Source: Sphingosinicella sp. BN140058 (GTDB taxonomy: Bacteria > Pseudomonadota > Alphaproteobacteria > Sphingomonadales > Sphingomonadaceae). Taken from it: 64,000 nucleotides of DNA. The position numbers and the translations under genes were made by a program. Below, piece after piece: positions 19,210 through 28,485 of the stretch; position 1 is the first letter of the stretch, and every line of letters starts with the position of its first letter. The notes under the pieces are model-generated. The model was not told where the DNA came from. It was given only the letters and a program-made list of their open reading frames with translations, and did not search any database. Where the stretch lies: assembly GCF_004135585.1 (NCBI RefSeq), contig NZ_CP035501.1, forward strand, positions 2,985,501-3,049,500, written 5' to 3'.

Positions 19210-19297
19210 CAAATTCCACGGCGGCGCGACGCCGGGCTGGCACATCGGCAGCCTAGCGTGCGCATCGATGATCGGCGGGGGCCGATGGGGAGTGAAG

Positions 19298-19942
19298 ATG
19301 CGTCACAACGCCGTTGCCGATGCGCCGGGAGTCACCGTCCATGTCGTCGGCAGGCTATCTGCCCATAAAGGCCTTGCCCCACGCGGAGTCCTCTCCTGCC
19401 GCGAACCCGGCGGCTGCGAACTTTCGCTGGTCAGCAAGCGCAAGGGGCTATTCGCCGTCATCGTGCGGACCGCGGCCGGCGAGGAGCATATGCTGCCGAT
19501 CCCGAGCTGGCGACCGGTTCCCGAGGAGCGGCTGATGCATCTGTCGATCGGCATTGGCGTACTCGCGCGAAGACTGGCGCTCGTGCGGCTGAACGTCGAC
19601 GGATCCACTCTGGTCGAAACCGCGCTGGCTGTAGCCATCGATCCGCGCGCCGACTGGCGGGAGCGGCTCGGGCGAGCCGGCGGCGGCCGCGCCGCGGCAA
19701 GCGACTTCGACGTCCGGGAGGTCCGCCGAGTCGAGATGTTCCTCGGATCGGCGTGGGAACGGCGCCTGTCCGATGCCTATGCGGCCAAGTGGAATCTCGC
19801 CTCGGACGACGGCGGCGAGGCCGCGCCGCCCTTTGCCCGATTAAGCGTGTCGTCTGACCGACCGGCACCGGTCGGCTGGAGCGGGTCGGAGCCGCTGCGG
19901 GATCGCTGCTTCGGCCTTTCGCCGATATGGGAAAGCGCCTGA
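19298..19942 (+). CDS. Hypothetical protein, unknown family
   Basis: A 214-residue protein (MRHNAVADAPGVTVHVVGRL...) that I do not recognise. The first 110 residues alternate short hydrophobic strands with polar turns (LSLVSKRKGLFAVIVRT, LPIPSWRPVPEERL) and look beta-rich; the C-terminal half has a charged helix (DVREVRRVEMFLGSAWERRL). There is no signal peptide or membrane segment. GGGGAG precedes the chosen ATG by about seven bases. It lies between a LytTR regulator and a lone receiver protein, so a signalling role is possible by context only. Confidence 0.55.
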   Translation: MRHNAVADAPGVTVHVVGRLSAHKGLAPRGVLSCREPGGCELSLVSKRKGLFAVIVRTAAGEEHMLPIPSWRPVPEERLMHLSIGIGVLARRLALVRLNVDGSTLVETALAVAIDPRADWRERLGRAGGGRAAASDFDVREVRRVEMFLGSAWERRLSDAYAAKWNLASDDGGEAAPPFARLSVSSDRPAPVGWSGSEPLRDRCFGLSPIWESA

Positions 19943-20094
19943 AGGCACATGGGGCGGGCGCACCGGATGGAACCCGCTTGTTATCGGCGCGTTTGGGTCG
20001 CGCTTGGGTCCATCTTCTGGGCGTGGGGTGTTTTCGTGCGCGTATCGTTGCCTGGTGAAAGCCTCTCGACGTGCTTTCGGCTAGGAAGATTGTG

Positions 20095-20508
20095 ATGTCC
20101 GTTCTTTCGGGTGCCCGTATCCTGATCGTCGAGGACGAATTGCTCATCGGCCTGATGCTTCAGGAGGCGTTCGAGGACAACGGCGCCGATGTCTTATGGT
20201 CGCAAACCGATCAGGGCGCCTATGACGTCCTCGATGCCGATGGTTCGCGTATCGATCTGCTGATCACCGACATCAATCTTCGGGAAGGGACGACCGGCTT
20301 CGACGTTGCGCGCCATGCCCGCGCGCTGAACGATCGCATCGGCGTTCTCTATCTGAGCGGCGAAGTCGCGTCGGCGGCAATGCGCTTCGGAGTCGAGGGG
20401 GGGCAGTTTCTCTCCAAGCCGATCACCCAGGGCAAGCTGATCGCGGCCGCCGCCACCCTGCTCGGCCGTCCGCTCACCGTCGCCCCGCAGCCGACCGAGC
20501 CTCGCTGA
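20095..20508 (+). CDS. Single-domain response regulator (receiver only)
   Basis: A 137-residue CheY-like protein made only of a receiver domain: acidic residues in VEDELL (Glu13-Asp14), acceptor Asp59 in LITDINLREG, Ser in YLSGEV and Lys in FLSKPI. There is no output domain, so it probably acts by protein contact or as a phosphate sink, perhaps for a hybrid kinase such as the one 2 kb upstream. AGGAAG stands nine bases before the ATG, and an upstream in-frame start has no such site. The DINLREG sequence is typical of the receiver proteins of sphingomonads and rhizobia that pair with HWE/HisKA_2 kinases. Confidence 0.88.
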   Translation: MSVLSGARILIVEDELLIGLMLQEAFEDNGADVLWSQTDQGAYDVLDADGSRIDLLITDINLREGTTGFDVARHARALNDRIGVLYLSGEVASAAMRFGVEGGQFLSKPITQGKLIAAAATLLGRPLTVAPQPTEPR

Positions 20509-20666
20509 CGCTTGGTTGGCGAGGGCGCGGATGGCGCGTAATCGGCCAGCCGCCTGCCAATTGGCACCGGGTGCTATCGTGTTGCAGAAATCGTCCGCAA
20601 GGCGATGGAAGTCAGCCGATCTGCGAAATGAGCGAGACTTCCCAATCGGTTCGAATATAGTGCATC

Positions 20667-20698
20667 ACCCGGCAATATTTGCCGGGTCGTTGTTTTTT
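20667..20698 (+). terminator. Rho-independent terminator
   Basis: A perfect 9-bp stem ACCCGGCAA/TTGCCGGGT with a 3-base loop is followed by CGTTGTTTTTT. The T-run is on the plus strand only, so it ends plus-strand transcription, probably from the receiver-protein gene 160 bases upstream. Confidence 0.7.
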
Positions 20699-20760
20699 CT
20701 TCGAAATAATTGCGTCATGAGCCCGTTCCGGCTGGCTGGCCGGCTATAGTAGGCGGGAAG

Positions 20761-20878
20761 GGATGCGAGCGCATCCTGCACAGGAAAGACGTTGCACATC
20801 GACTGAATGAGCGCGCCGGGCGCGTGATGATCGCTGAGGACGCTGCACGTGCAGCGAACGGCAGCGATCGAGCGTCCT
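20761..20878 (+). other. Structured leader upstream of TonB receptor 1
   Basis: GGATGCG-AG-CGCATCC forms a tight hairpin at the left end. Further right, AGGACGCT and AGCGTCCT form the outer arms of a structure whose inside holds the 16-base palindrome CGCTGCACGTGCAGCG. It lies 170-290 bases before the receptor start, where a leader RNA or a dimer-binding operator could act. No known riboswitch class is recognised. Confidence 0.3.
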
Positions 20879-21050
20879 GGAGCGGCAAGAGCCTTCGCCA
20901 CATCGATGTCCTTCTTTGCCCGCAGCAGCGCGCTGCGGCTGTCGGACATCTGCGCGGCAAGGCTTCCACCATGCAGATCGCGCGTGTGGCGAGACCGAGC
21001 CCGGACGGAGCGGCCGATCGATCCTGTACCATCGCCGGAGTAGGACCGTA

Positions 21051-23549
21051 ATGCGTAAGTATCTGCTTTTGTTTGCTGCAGCGCCGTTTGCGCTGGTTTC
21101 TCCCGCCCTCGCCGAAACGGCTTCCGTCCAGCAGGACGCCGAGGCAACGGCCGACAAGGCACCTGAAAAGGAAGTCTTCTCCACCGGCGTGGCCAAGGGC
21201 CGCGACCGTCTCGACAGCGCCACCTCCACCAGTTCGCTGCGCGCCGCCGAGATCGAGAAGTTCGGCGCGCGTTCGCTCGCCGAGATCCTCCGCAACATCC
21301 CGGGCATTCGGGCCGAAGCGGTCAACGAGGGCAATTCCAGCTACTCCATCCGCGGCTTGCCGCTGGCATCGAGCGGTGCCAAGTTCCTTCAGTTCCAGGA
21401 AGACGGCCTGCCGGTGCTCGAGTTCGGCGACATGTCCTATGTCTCGTCCGACCTATTCCTGCGCGCCGACTTCAATCTCGGTGCGGTTGAAGCCATTCGC
21501 GGCGGCTCGGCCTCGACCTTCGCCTCCAACTCGCCGGGCGGCCTCATTAATTTCATCTCCAAGACCGGTGATGTCGAGGGCGGTGCCGTCCAGGTGACCA
21601 AGGGCCTCGACTATGGCGAGAACCGCGTCGATTTCGACTACGGTTCGAAGATCAGCGACACCCTGCGGTTCCACATCGGCGGCTTCTACCGCTCGGGCGA
21701 AGGCCCGCGCCAGGCCGGCTATACCGCCTGGAAGGGTGGCCAGGTGAAGCTCAACGTCACAAAGCAGTTCGAGGGCGGCTATGTTCGCCTCTACGCCAAG
21801 CTCCTCGACGATCGCACGCCGGCCTATCTGCAGGCGCCGGTCGCAGTGACGGGCACCAATTCGGATCCGGATTTCAAGAGCGTCGCCAACTTCGACATCA
21901 AGAAGGACAGCTTGCTGTCGCGCAACATCACCAACGTCATCGGCCTCGACGGCGACAACAATCTGTACCGCGATGACGCCCGCGACGGCATGCACGCGGT
22001 TTCGAAGACGCTTGGACTGGAAACCCAGTTCGACGTTGCCGGCTGGTCGATTAGCGAGAAGTTCCGCTACGCCGACAATCGTGCGCAGGTCATCCAAAAT
22101 TTCCCGGCAACCATTGCTCCGGCTGCGATCCTTGCCACCACGCTCGGCGGTCCAGGCGCTCGCTTGAGCTACGCCACCGGCCCCAATGCCGGCCAGGCGA
22201 TCGCCGACCCGGCGTCGCTCAACGGCAATGGCCTGCTGTCGCTGTCGCTGCTCCAGAACTTCAAGTTCAACAGCACCGACAACGTCACCAACGACATCCG
22301 GGCGAGCCGCGTCTGGGACATCGCCGGGGGCGATTTCACCACCACTGCCGGCTTCTACAAGTCGCGGCAGTCGCTCGATGCGGACTGGCTGTTCGCGTCG
22401 ATCATCACCGACGTGCGCGGCGATGGCGATGCGGCGCTGATCAACGTGACCAGCGCGAATGGCGTGCGCCAGACCCAGGACGGCTACTTCGCCTACAGCG
22501 CAGTGCCGGTGACCACCGGCTATCGCCGCAAGTACGACGTCGAATATGACGTGTCGGCGCCTTACGCCTCGATCAACTTCCACAAGGGCAAGATCGCGAT
22601 CGGCGGCAGCATCCGCTACGACATCGGCAAGGTGAACGGCTCGCTGTACGGGTCCGAACTCGGCGCCGGTCGTGTCGGCGTCACGGCGTACGACATCAAC
22701 CAGGACGGCGTGATCTCCGCCGCCGAAAGCCGCACCGGCATCCTGCCGCTGACCAATCCGGCGCCGGTGGATTACGATTACGATTATCTGAGCTATTCGG
22801 CGGGTATCAACTTCCGCATCGCCGAGCCGCTGGCGGTGTTCGCCCGCTACAGCCGGGGCGGCCGCGCCGCTGCTGACCGGATCCTGTTCACCTCGGCGGT
22901 GAGCCCGGTCGACGGCAGCTTGACCGACCCGAAGAATGCCTATGACGCGGTGAAGCAATCCGAGCTCGGCCTGAAGTTCCGCAAATCGGATTTCACAATC
23001 AACGTCACCGGCTTTCTTGCCGACACCGGAGAGCGCAACCTGCAGATCAACACCGCAGCCAACGGTTCGGTGCAGGTCGAGCGCATCATCCGCAAATATC
23101 AGGCAAAGGGCGTCGAGTTCGAGGGCGGCTATCGCCATGGCCCGTTCAGCCTGACCGCCGGGGCGACCTATACCGATGCCGAAATCAAGGATGACGAGTT
23201 CAACCCGACGGTGATCGGCAACCGGCCGCGGCACCAGGCGAACTTCATCTTCCAGGCGACCCCGCAGGTCACCACCGACATGTTCACCGTCGGTGCGAAC
23301 TTCGTCGGCACCACCAGCAGCTATGCGCAGGATACCAACCTGCTCAAGATGCCGGGCTACACCCTGGTCGGAGCGTTCCTGCAGTTCCGCCCCACCGAGC
23401 GGGTGCAGCTGTCGCTGAACGCGAACAACCTGTTCGACAAGACAGCCTTCGTCGAAGTCACCCAGGCGGCGATCCCGGCGAGCGGCATCGTCACGGCACG
23501 TGCTCTCAACGGTCGCACGATCTCGACCTCCCTGCGCTTCGCCTTCTGA
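21051..23549 (+). CDS. TonB-dependent outer-membrane receptor (tandem copy 1)
   Basis: An 832-residue receptor that would import a scarce ligand across the outer membrane using TonB energy. A signal peptide ends at SPALA-ET (residue 21). The plug domain (about 45-160) shows [28 protein letters not shown] and [26 protein letters not shown]; the rest is a 22-strand barrel ending in the aromatic C-terminus LRFAF. Residues 548-559 match the 12-residue EF-hand loop consensus exactly (D-x-N-x-D-G-x-I-S-x-x-E), probably in an extracellular loop. The neighbour downstream is a close paralogue. GGAGTAGGA precedes the ATG. The ligand is not evident; the gene is monocistronic, with its own terminator. 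Confidence 0.93.
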   Translation: MRKYLLLFAAAPFALVSPALAETASVQQDAEATADKAPEKEVFSTGVAKGRDRLDSATSTSSLRAAEIEKFGARSLAEILRNIPGIRAEAVNEGNSSYSIRGLPLASSGAKFLQFQEDGLPVLEFGDMSYVSSDLFLRADFNLGAVEAIRGGSASTFASNSPGGLINFISKTGDVEGGAVQVTKGLDYGENRVDFDYGSKISDTLRFHIGGFYRSGEGPRQAGYTAWKGGQVKLNVTKQFEGGYVRLYAKLLDDRTPAYLQAPVAVTGTNSDPDFKSVANFDIKKDSLLSRNITNVIGLDGDNNLYRDDARDGMHAVSKTLGLETQFDVAGWSISEKFRYADNRAQVIQNFPATIAPAAILATTLGGPGARLSYATGPNAGQAIADPASLNGNGLLSLSLLQNFKFNSTDNVTNDIRASRVWDIAGGDFTTTAGFYKSRQSLDADWLFASIITDVRGDGDAALINVTSANGVRQTQDGYFAYSAVPVTTGYRRKYDVEYDVSAPYASINFHKGKIAIGGSIRYDIGKVNGSLYGSELGAGRVGVTAYDINQDGVISAAESRTGILPLTNPAPVDYDYDYLSYSAGINFRIAEPLAVFARYSRGGRAAADRILFTSAVSPVDGSLTDPKNAYDAVKQSELGLKFRKSDFTINVTGFLADTGERNLQINTAANGSVQVERIIRKYQAKGVEFEGGYRHGPFSLTAGATYTDAEIKDDEFNPTVIGNRPRHQANFIFQATPQVTTDMFTVGANFVGTTSSYAQDTNLLKMPGYTLVGAFLQFRPTERVQLSLNANNLFDKTAFVEVTQAAIPASGIVTARALNGRTISTSLRFAF

Positions 23550-23645
23550 TCCGGGCAGGCGGCGGACTGCATGTCGCGCCGCCGCCCGATCGTGCGCGGG
23601 CCGGCGTCTTCGCAGCCGGCGCAGTATCATAGAAGTAAAAACAAG

Positions 23646-23679
23646 AACCCGCTGGGACGCCTGCGTCCGGCGGGTTTTT
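23646..23679 (+). terminator. Rho-independent terminator of TonB receptor 1
   Basis: Arms AACCCGC...GGACGC and GCGTCC...GCGGGTT pair with a short bulge and a 3-4-base loop, followed by TTTTTG, about 100 bases after the receptor stop. Confidence 0.75.
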
Positions 23680-23852
23680 GTCTTATGCCGATCATCGGCA
23701 GGTGGTGATGTTCGGAATAAGTAAAATTACGAAAACGTCCCTTAACGGAAAGACTTCCGGCGCTGTGTAGGGACGATATCGGTTCTGCGGCGGCAGTTAA
23801 CTCCCAGCTTGTGTCCGCCGGTTTCGGAAAATGAAGGTTCAGGGGATTCAAT

Positions 23853-26330
23853 ATGCGTAAGTTGTTTTTGCTGCTCAGTGTTGCGCCGGTGGCCTTGGCC
23901 GCGCCGGCGATGGCAGAAGTCGCGACGGCAGGTGCCGTCGAACAGTCCGGCGCCGAAGCGCCGGCCGATTCTGGGGCGGCCAAGGAAGTCTTCTCCACCG
24001 GCGTCGCCAAAGGTCGCGATCGTCTGGACAGCGCCACCTCCACCAGCTCGCTCCGCGAAGCCGAGATCGTCAAGCTCGGTGCCCGCTCGGTTGCCGACAT
24101 CCTCCGCGACATTCCGGGCATCCGCGCCGAAGCGGCGAATGGCGAGGGCAATGCGAACATCACCATCCGCGGCCTCCCGCTCGCGTCGAGTGGCGCGAAG
24201 TTCCTGCAGCTGCAGGAAGACGGACTTCCCGTGTTCGAATTCGGCGACATCAGCTTCGCGACCGCCGACACCTTCCTCCGCGCCGACTTGAACTTGGCCG
24301 CCGTCGAAGCGATCCGCGGCGGTTCAGCGTCGACGTTCGCGTCCAACTCGCCCGGCGGCATCGTCAACTTCATTTCGAAGACGGGCGAGACCGAAGGCGG
24401 CAACGTCGAAGTGACCGCAGGTCTCGATTACGAGCAATATCGCGTCGACTTCGATTATGGCGCCAAGCTCAGCGAGACAGTGCGCTTTCACATCGGCGGC
24501 TTCTACCGCCTCGGCGAGGGCGTACGCCACACCGGCTTCAACGCCACCGAAGGCGGCCAGGTGAAATTCAACGTCACCAAGGAGTTCGATGGAGGCTACG
24601 TCCGCCTGTACGGCAAGTATCTGAACGATCGTTCGCCGAGCTACGACACCGTGCCGCTGGCGGTGACCGGGACCAATTCGGATCCCGAGTACAAGAACGT
24701 CGCCGGGTTCGACGCGCGTCATGACACGCTTTATTCGCGCAACTACCAGGACAATCTGACGCTCGACGGCAACAACAATGTGCGCAGCGACGACATGCGC
24801 CAGCATGCCATCGCCAAGACGATCGGCCTTGAGGGCAAGTTCGAGCTGGCGGGCTGGGACGTAACCGAGCGGTTCCGTTTCGCCAACATGTCGGGCCACT
24901 ATATCGGTATTGCTTATGCCGGCTTCATGCCTGCGGCGGTGCTGCCGATGGCGTTCGGCGGACCGGGCGCAACCGCCTTCTTCGCCAATGGCGGGAATGT
25001 CGGTCAATCGATCGGTAACCCGATGACCCTCAACGAGAACGGCCTCGCCGCTTTGCTGATGGTTGCCAATACCGACCTCAACAGCGTCAACAATGTCACC
25101 AATGACATTCGCGCAAGCCGCGTTTGGGAGATCGGTCGCGGCGATCTGACCACCACGGCCGGCTTCTATAGCTCGCACCAGACGATCGACACCGATTGGC
25201 TGTGGTCGACCGTGTTCTCGGACATCGCCGACAATGGCGATTCACACCTGCTCGACATCGTCACCGCCACGGGCGCCAAGATCACGCAGGACGGCGTGTT
25301 CCAATATGGCGGTCTCGGCGGAGGGCTGCGCCGCAGCTACGATCTCGGCTACACCACCAACGCTCCGTTCGGCTCGATCAACTACCATATCGGCAAGATC
25401 GCCATCGGCGGCAGCCTGCGCTACGATTTCGGCAGCGCAAAGGGCTCCGTCCAGGGCGCCGAACTCGGCGGTGGCCGCATCGGCCTCGCGCCGCGCGACA
25501 TGAACGGCGACGGCGTCATCTCGATCGCCGAGCAGCAGGTTTCGGTACTTCCGCTGTCGACTCCGGCTCCGCTCGATTACGACTATGATTATCTGTCCTA
25601 CTCGGCGGGTATCAACTTCCGCATCGCAGAGCCGCTCGCGGTGTTTGCGCGCTACAGCAAGGGCGGCCGCGCCAACGCCGACCGTCTGCTGTTCAGCCCG
25701 GTGATCGGTGGTGATGGCGACATCCTCTACCCGCAGCTGGCAGTCGACAACGTCAAGCAGGCGGAAGCCGGCGTGAAGTACCGGAAGGGCGGTCTGACGC
25801 TGAACGTGACCGGCTTCTGGGCGAAGGCCGCCGAGACCAACATCGACACGACCAACGGCCAGCCGATCGTCCGCGACTACAAGGCAATGGGTGCCGAGTT
25901 CGAGGGCGGCTTCCGCAAGGGACCGGTCAGCCTCACCGCCGGTGCAACCTACACCGACGCGGAGATCCTCTCGGATTTCGTCAATCCGGCGATCGAGGGC
26001 AACGTTCCACACCATCAGGCGAAGCTGATCTTCCAGGCCACTCCGCAATATTCGACCGATCGCTTCAGCATCGGCGCGGTGTTCATCGGGACGACCGGAA
26101 GCTACGCGACGGACGACAATCTGCTGAAGGTGCCGGGTTACGTCACCACCAACGCCTTCGTGCAATTCCGTCCGACCGACCGGGTGACTTTGTCCGTCAA
26201 CGCCAACAACCTGTTCGACGTGCTCGCGATCACGGCGATCGACGATCCGACGGTCCCGGCCGGAGGAGTGGCTCGTGCGCACGTGCTCACCGGCCGCACC
26301 GTCTCGACCTCGGTACGCTTCTCCTTCTGA
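23853..26330 (+). CDS. TonB-dependent outer-membrane receptor (tandem copy 2)
   Basis: An 825-residue paralogue of the preceding receptor, alike over its whole length: signal peptide ([21 protein letters not shown]), [20 protein letters not shown] block, plug with [14 protein letters not shown] and [20 protein letters not shown], shared barrel stretch [19 protein letters not shown], and a C-terminal Phe (VRFSF). It keeps an EF-hand-like 12-residue loop (D-x-N-x-D-G-x-I-S-x-x-E) at residues 549-560, at the equivalent position to copy 1. Differences concentrate in the stretches between conserved barrel strands, where ligand-contacting loops lie. It has its own 300-base upstream region, so the two may be expressed under different conditions. 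Confidence 0.93.
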   Translation: MRKLFLLLSVAPVALAAPAMAEVATAGAVEQSGAEAPADSGAAKEVFSTGVAKGRDRLDSATSTSSLREAEIVKLGARSVADILRDIPGIRAEAANGEGNANITIRGLPLASSGAKFLQLQEDGLPVFEFGDISFATADTFLRADLNLAAVEAIRGGSASTFASNSPGGIVNFISKTGETEGGNVEVTAGLDYEQYRVDFDYGAKLSETVRFHIGGFYRLGEGVRHTGFNATEGGQVKFNVTKEFDGGYVRLYGKYLNDRSPSYDTVPLAVTGTNSDPEYKNVAGFDARHDTLYSRNYQDNLTLDGNNNVRSDDMRQHAIAKTIGLEGKFELAGWDVTERFRFANMSGHYIGIAYAGFMPAAVLPMAFGGPGATAFFANGGNVGQSIGNPMTLNENGLAALLMVANTDLNSVNNVTNDIRASRVWEIGRGDLTTTAGFYSSHQTIDTDWLWSTVFSDIADNGDSHLLDIVTATGAKITQDGVFQYGGLGGGLRRSYDLGYTTNAPFGSINYHIGKIAIGGSLRYDFGSAKGSVQGAELGGGRIGLAPRDMNGDGVISIAEQQVSVLPLSTPAPLDYDYDYLSYSAGINFRIAEPLAVFARYSKGGRANADRLLFSPVIGGDGDILYPQLAVDNVKQAEAGVKYRKGGLTLNVTGFWAKAAETNIDTTNGQPIVRDYKAMGAEFEGGFRKGPVSLTAGATYTDAEILSDFVNPAIEGNVPHHQAKLIFQATPQYSTDRFSIGAVFIGTTGSYATDDNLLKVPGYVTTNAFVQFRPTDRVTLSVNANNLFDVLAITAIDDPTVPAGGVARAHVLTGRTVSTSVRFSF

Positions 26331-26338
26331 GGCGGGAA

Positions 26339-26369
26339 GGATGGCCGGACCCGTCGGGTTCGGCCATCC
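26339..26369 (+). terminator. Strong hairpin after TonB receptor 2, likely terminator
   Basis: GGATGGCCGGACCC and GGGTTCGGCCATCC form a 14-bp stem with one G-U pair and a GTC loop, starting 8 bases after the receptor stop. There is no T-run, so it may act with Rho or protect the 3' end of the mRNA. Confidence 0.5.
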
Positions 26370-26562
26370 GATACCGAAGTGTCGCGAGTTAAATCACGCA
26401 AGCGCGGGCCCCTGGTCGGCTCCGTTCTATAATGGATCTGATATCCAGGGGCGAAGGGGCGGATGTCCTGCCGCCTCTCCTTCTGAGTTGAACCGGAAGT
26501 GCCCGCAGCCCAGCCGCAGGCACATCCGGACCTTCCAGTTCGGGCTCCAAGCGAAAGTTGCT

Positions 26563-28350
26563 ATGATGTTGAAATCCATGAAGATCCCGAGAAAGCTTGG
26601 CCTTTCTTTCCTCATGATCTGCGCCTCCGCCGCGATCGTCATGCTCGTGTTCTTCGTGAACATCTCGATGATCAGCACGTCGACGGACCGGAACAATATG
26701 AGCCAGTCGATCCACGCCAAGGCGCTGGCGCTGGAGACCTCGATCCTGCGGCAGAACAGCCAGTTTCGTGGCTTTCTGGTCACCGGCGACACGACGTATC
26801 TGAAGTCCTACGACGAGGGCCGCGAGGAATATGACAGCACCTCGGCGGAGCTCGAGACGCTGCTCACCGATTCGGCGCAGAAGGCCGCTTTGCTCAAGTC
26901 ACGCGAGGAAACCCTTGCCTGGCGCAAGAAGTGGGGCGATCGCCTCATCGACCAGGTCAAGGCGGGCCAGCGCGATGCCGCCCAGGCCGAAGTACGCTCC
27001 GCCGGCAAGGCCGTGCTGACCAGCGCCGCCGTGCTGCCGCTGCGCGACATTCGCGAAGCGCAGGTCAAGCTGATCGACGAGAATTCGGCCCGCCAGGAAG
27101 GCGCGATCAGCACCGCGCGCATCGTGCTCGTCCTCGGCGCCATCGCGCTGATCGGCATCGCCATCACCCTTGCGATGATGCTGACCCGGATGATCGCCCG
27201 CCCGGTCACCCGTCTGACCGCCAGCATGGCCGATCTGGCCGCCGGCAAGAACGACATTGCCGTGCCCGACACCGATCGTGCCGACGAATTGGGCGACATG
27301 GCCAAGGCGGTGCTGGTGTTCCGTGACGCCGCGGTGGCGCAGGAAAAGGCATCCGCCGAAAAGGTCCGCTCCGAGGCCGCCCAGCAGCAGGTCGTCAGCG
27401 ATCTTGCCCAGGCGCTCGGCAAGATGTCGGCCGGCGATCTCACCGTCACCCTCGCCAATTTCCCGGCCGAATATCGCAAGCTCGAGGAAGACTTCAACGG
27501 CGCACTCGGCGCGCTTCGCGAAGCGATGGGGTCGATCGCGCTTGCCACCGGCAACATTCATGGCGGCTCCGGCGAGATCAGCCAGGCCTCGGACGATCTG
27601 TCGCGCCGCACCGAGCAGCAGGCCGCCTCGCTTGAGGAAACCGCTGCTGCGATGACCGAGATCACCGCGACCGTGCACAACAGCGCGGCGGGTGCGAACG
27701 AGGCCAACAAGCTGGTCCGCGCCACCCAGGCGGATGCGCAGGAGAGCAGCAAGGTGGTCGGCGATGCCGTCGCCGCGATGGCCGAGATCGAAAAGAGCTC
27801 GCAGGAGATCACCAAGATCATCGAGGTGATCGACAAGATCGCTTTCCAGACCAATCTGCTCGCGCTCAATGCGTCGGTCGAAGCCGCGCATGCCGGTGAA
27901 GCGGGTCGCGCCTTCGCGGTCGTCGCCAACGAAGTGCGGGCGCTTGCCCAGCGCTCAGCCGATGCTGCGCAGGAGATCGGCACGCTGATCTCGAACAGCT
28001 CCAAGCAGGTCGATGGCGGCGTCGCCCTCGTCGGCGAGGCCGGCAAGGCGCTCACCCGGATCATCGGCTCGGTCGACGAGGTTTCCGGACTCGTCAGCCA
28101 GATCGCGATGGCGGCAGACCAGCAGAGCTCGGCGCTGGCCCAGGTCAACAGCGCAATCAGCGAGATGGACAAGGTCACCCAGCAGAATGCCGCGATGGTG
28201 GAGGAGAGCAACGCCGCCGCGCGCAGCCTCGCCGATGAGGCGACCGGACTTGCGAGCCTCGTCGGCCGGTTCAACACCGGCACCGACGCGGCCAGCCGCT
28301 CGGCACGTTCGGCGCCGGCCCGCGCGCTGCGCGCGGTCGGCGGCCGGTAA
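26563..28350 (+). CDS. Methyl-accepting chemotaxis protein with CHASE3-like sensor
   Basis: A 595-residue transmembrane chemoreceptor. TM1 is about residues 13-35, a periplasmic all-helical domain of the CHASE3 type follows ([40 protein letters not shown]), and TM2 is about 185-207. A HAMP domain ([15 protein letters not shown]) and a second HAMP-like segment ([20 protein letters not shown]) lead to the signalling domain, whose hairpin tip [20 protein letters not shown] is intact for CheA/CheW binding. Gln/Glu-rich methylation helices flank it. The start is uncertain: ATG codons at 26563, 26566 and 26578 are all possible. It follows two TonB receptors, but no che genes are in the window. Confidence 0.92.
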   Translation: MMLKSMKIPRKLGLSFLMICASAAIVMLVFFVNISMISTSTDRNNMSQSIHAKALALETSILRQNSQFRGFLVTGDTTYLKSYDEGREEYDSTSAELETLLTDSAQKAALLKSREETLAWRKKWGDRLIDQVKAGQRDAAQAEVRSAGKAVLTSAAVLPLRDIREAQVKLIDENSARQEGAISTARIVLVLGAIALIGIAITLAMMLTRMIARPVTRLTASMADLAAGKNDIAVPDTDRADELGDMAKAVLVFRDAAVAQEKASAEKVRSEAAQQQVVSDLAQALGKMSAGDLTVTLANFPAEYRKLEEDFNGALGALREAMGSIALATGNIHGGSGEISQASDDLSRRTEQQAASLEETAAAMTEITATVHNSAAGANEANKLVRATQADAQESSKVVGDAVAAMAEIEKSSQEITKIIEVIDKIAFQTNLLALNASVEAAHAGEAGRAFAVVANEVRALAQRSADAAQEIGTLISNSSKQVDGGVALVGEAGKALTRIIGSVDEVSGLVSQIAMAADQQSSALAQVNSAISEMDKVTQQNAAMVEESNAAARSLADEATGLASLVGRFNTGTDAASRSARSAPARALRAVGGR

Positions 28351-28374
28351 GCGTCTCGGCGCACGACACTTGGC

Positions 28375-28409
28375 AAGGCTCGCAGCGGTGACATGTCGCT
28401 GCGAGCCTT
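28375..28409 (+). terminator. Perfect 13-bp hairpin after the chemoreceptor gene
   Basis: AAGGCTCGCAGCG and its exact complement are separated by 9 bases, 25 bases after the chemoreceptor stop. There is no T-run. It occupies the place where a longer reading of the next gene would begin, which supports the later start chosen for that gene. Confidence 0.5.
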
Positions 28410-28485
28410 CGTCGTCCAGGTCCCGATTTCAGAACAAGCCGCGAACGGACAGCCTCGGCAAGACCGGTCGAGCGGGGAAAATTGC

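Larger units (their letters stand above)
20509..21050. other. Long intergenic region upstream of the first TonB receptor
   Basis: Over 500 bases without a convincing gene. It contains a perfect hairpin with a T-run, a 7-bp hairpin GGATGCG/CGCATCC, and a 16-base perfect palindrome nested inside an 8-bp inverted repeat (see separate entries). I looked for a cobalamin-type riboswitch and did not find its conserved boxes. A minus-strand frame of about 94 codons runs through part of it but lacks a ribosome site. Confidence 0.5.

Noticed and set aside
20665-20949. Minus-strand frame of 94 codons in the gap before TonB receptor 1
   Set aside because: The translation reads fairly well, but there is no ribosome site, it runs through the terminator hairpin, and no family is recognised.
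20509-21050. Cobalamin (B12) riboswitch upstream of the receptor
   Set aside because: I looked for its conserved boxes in the leader and they are absent; the structure seen is a set of simple inverted repeats.
26428-26433. TATAAT box before the chemoreceptor gene
   Set aside because: It is a perfect -10 box, but there is no -35 sequence at a proper distance, so I did not call a promoter.
28393-28485. Longer N-terminus for the DUF2332 protein
   Set aside because: It would start inside the perfect hairpin after the chemoreceptor gene and lacks a ribosome site; the later ATG has GGGGAAA upstream.
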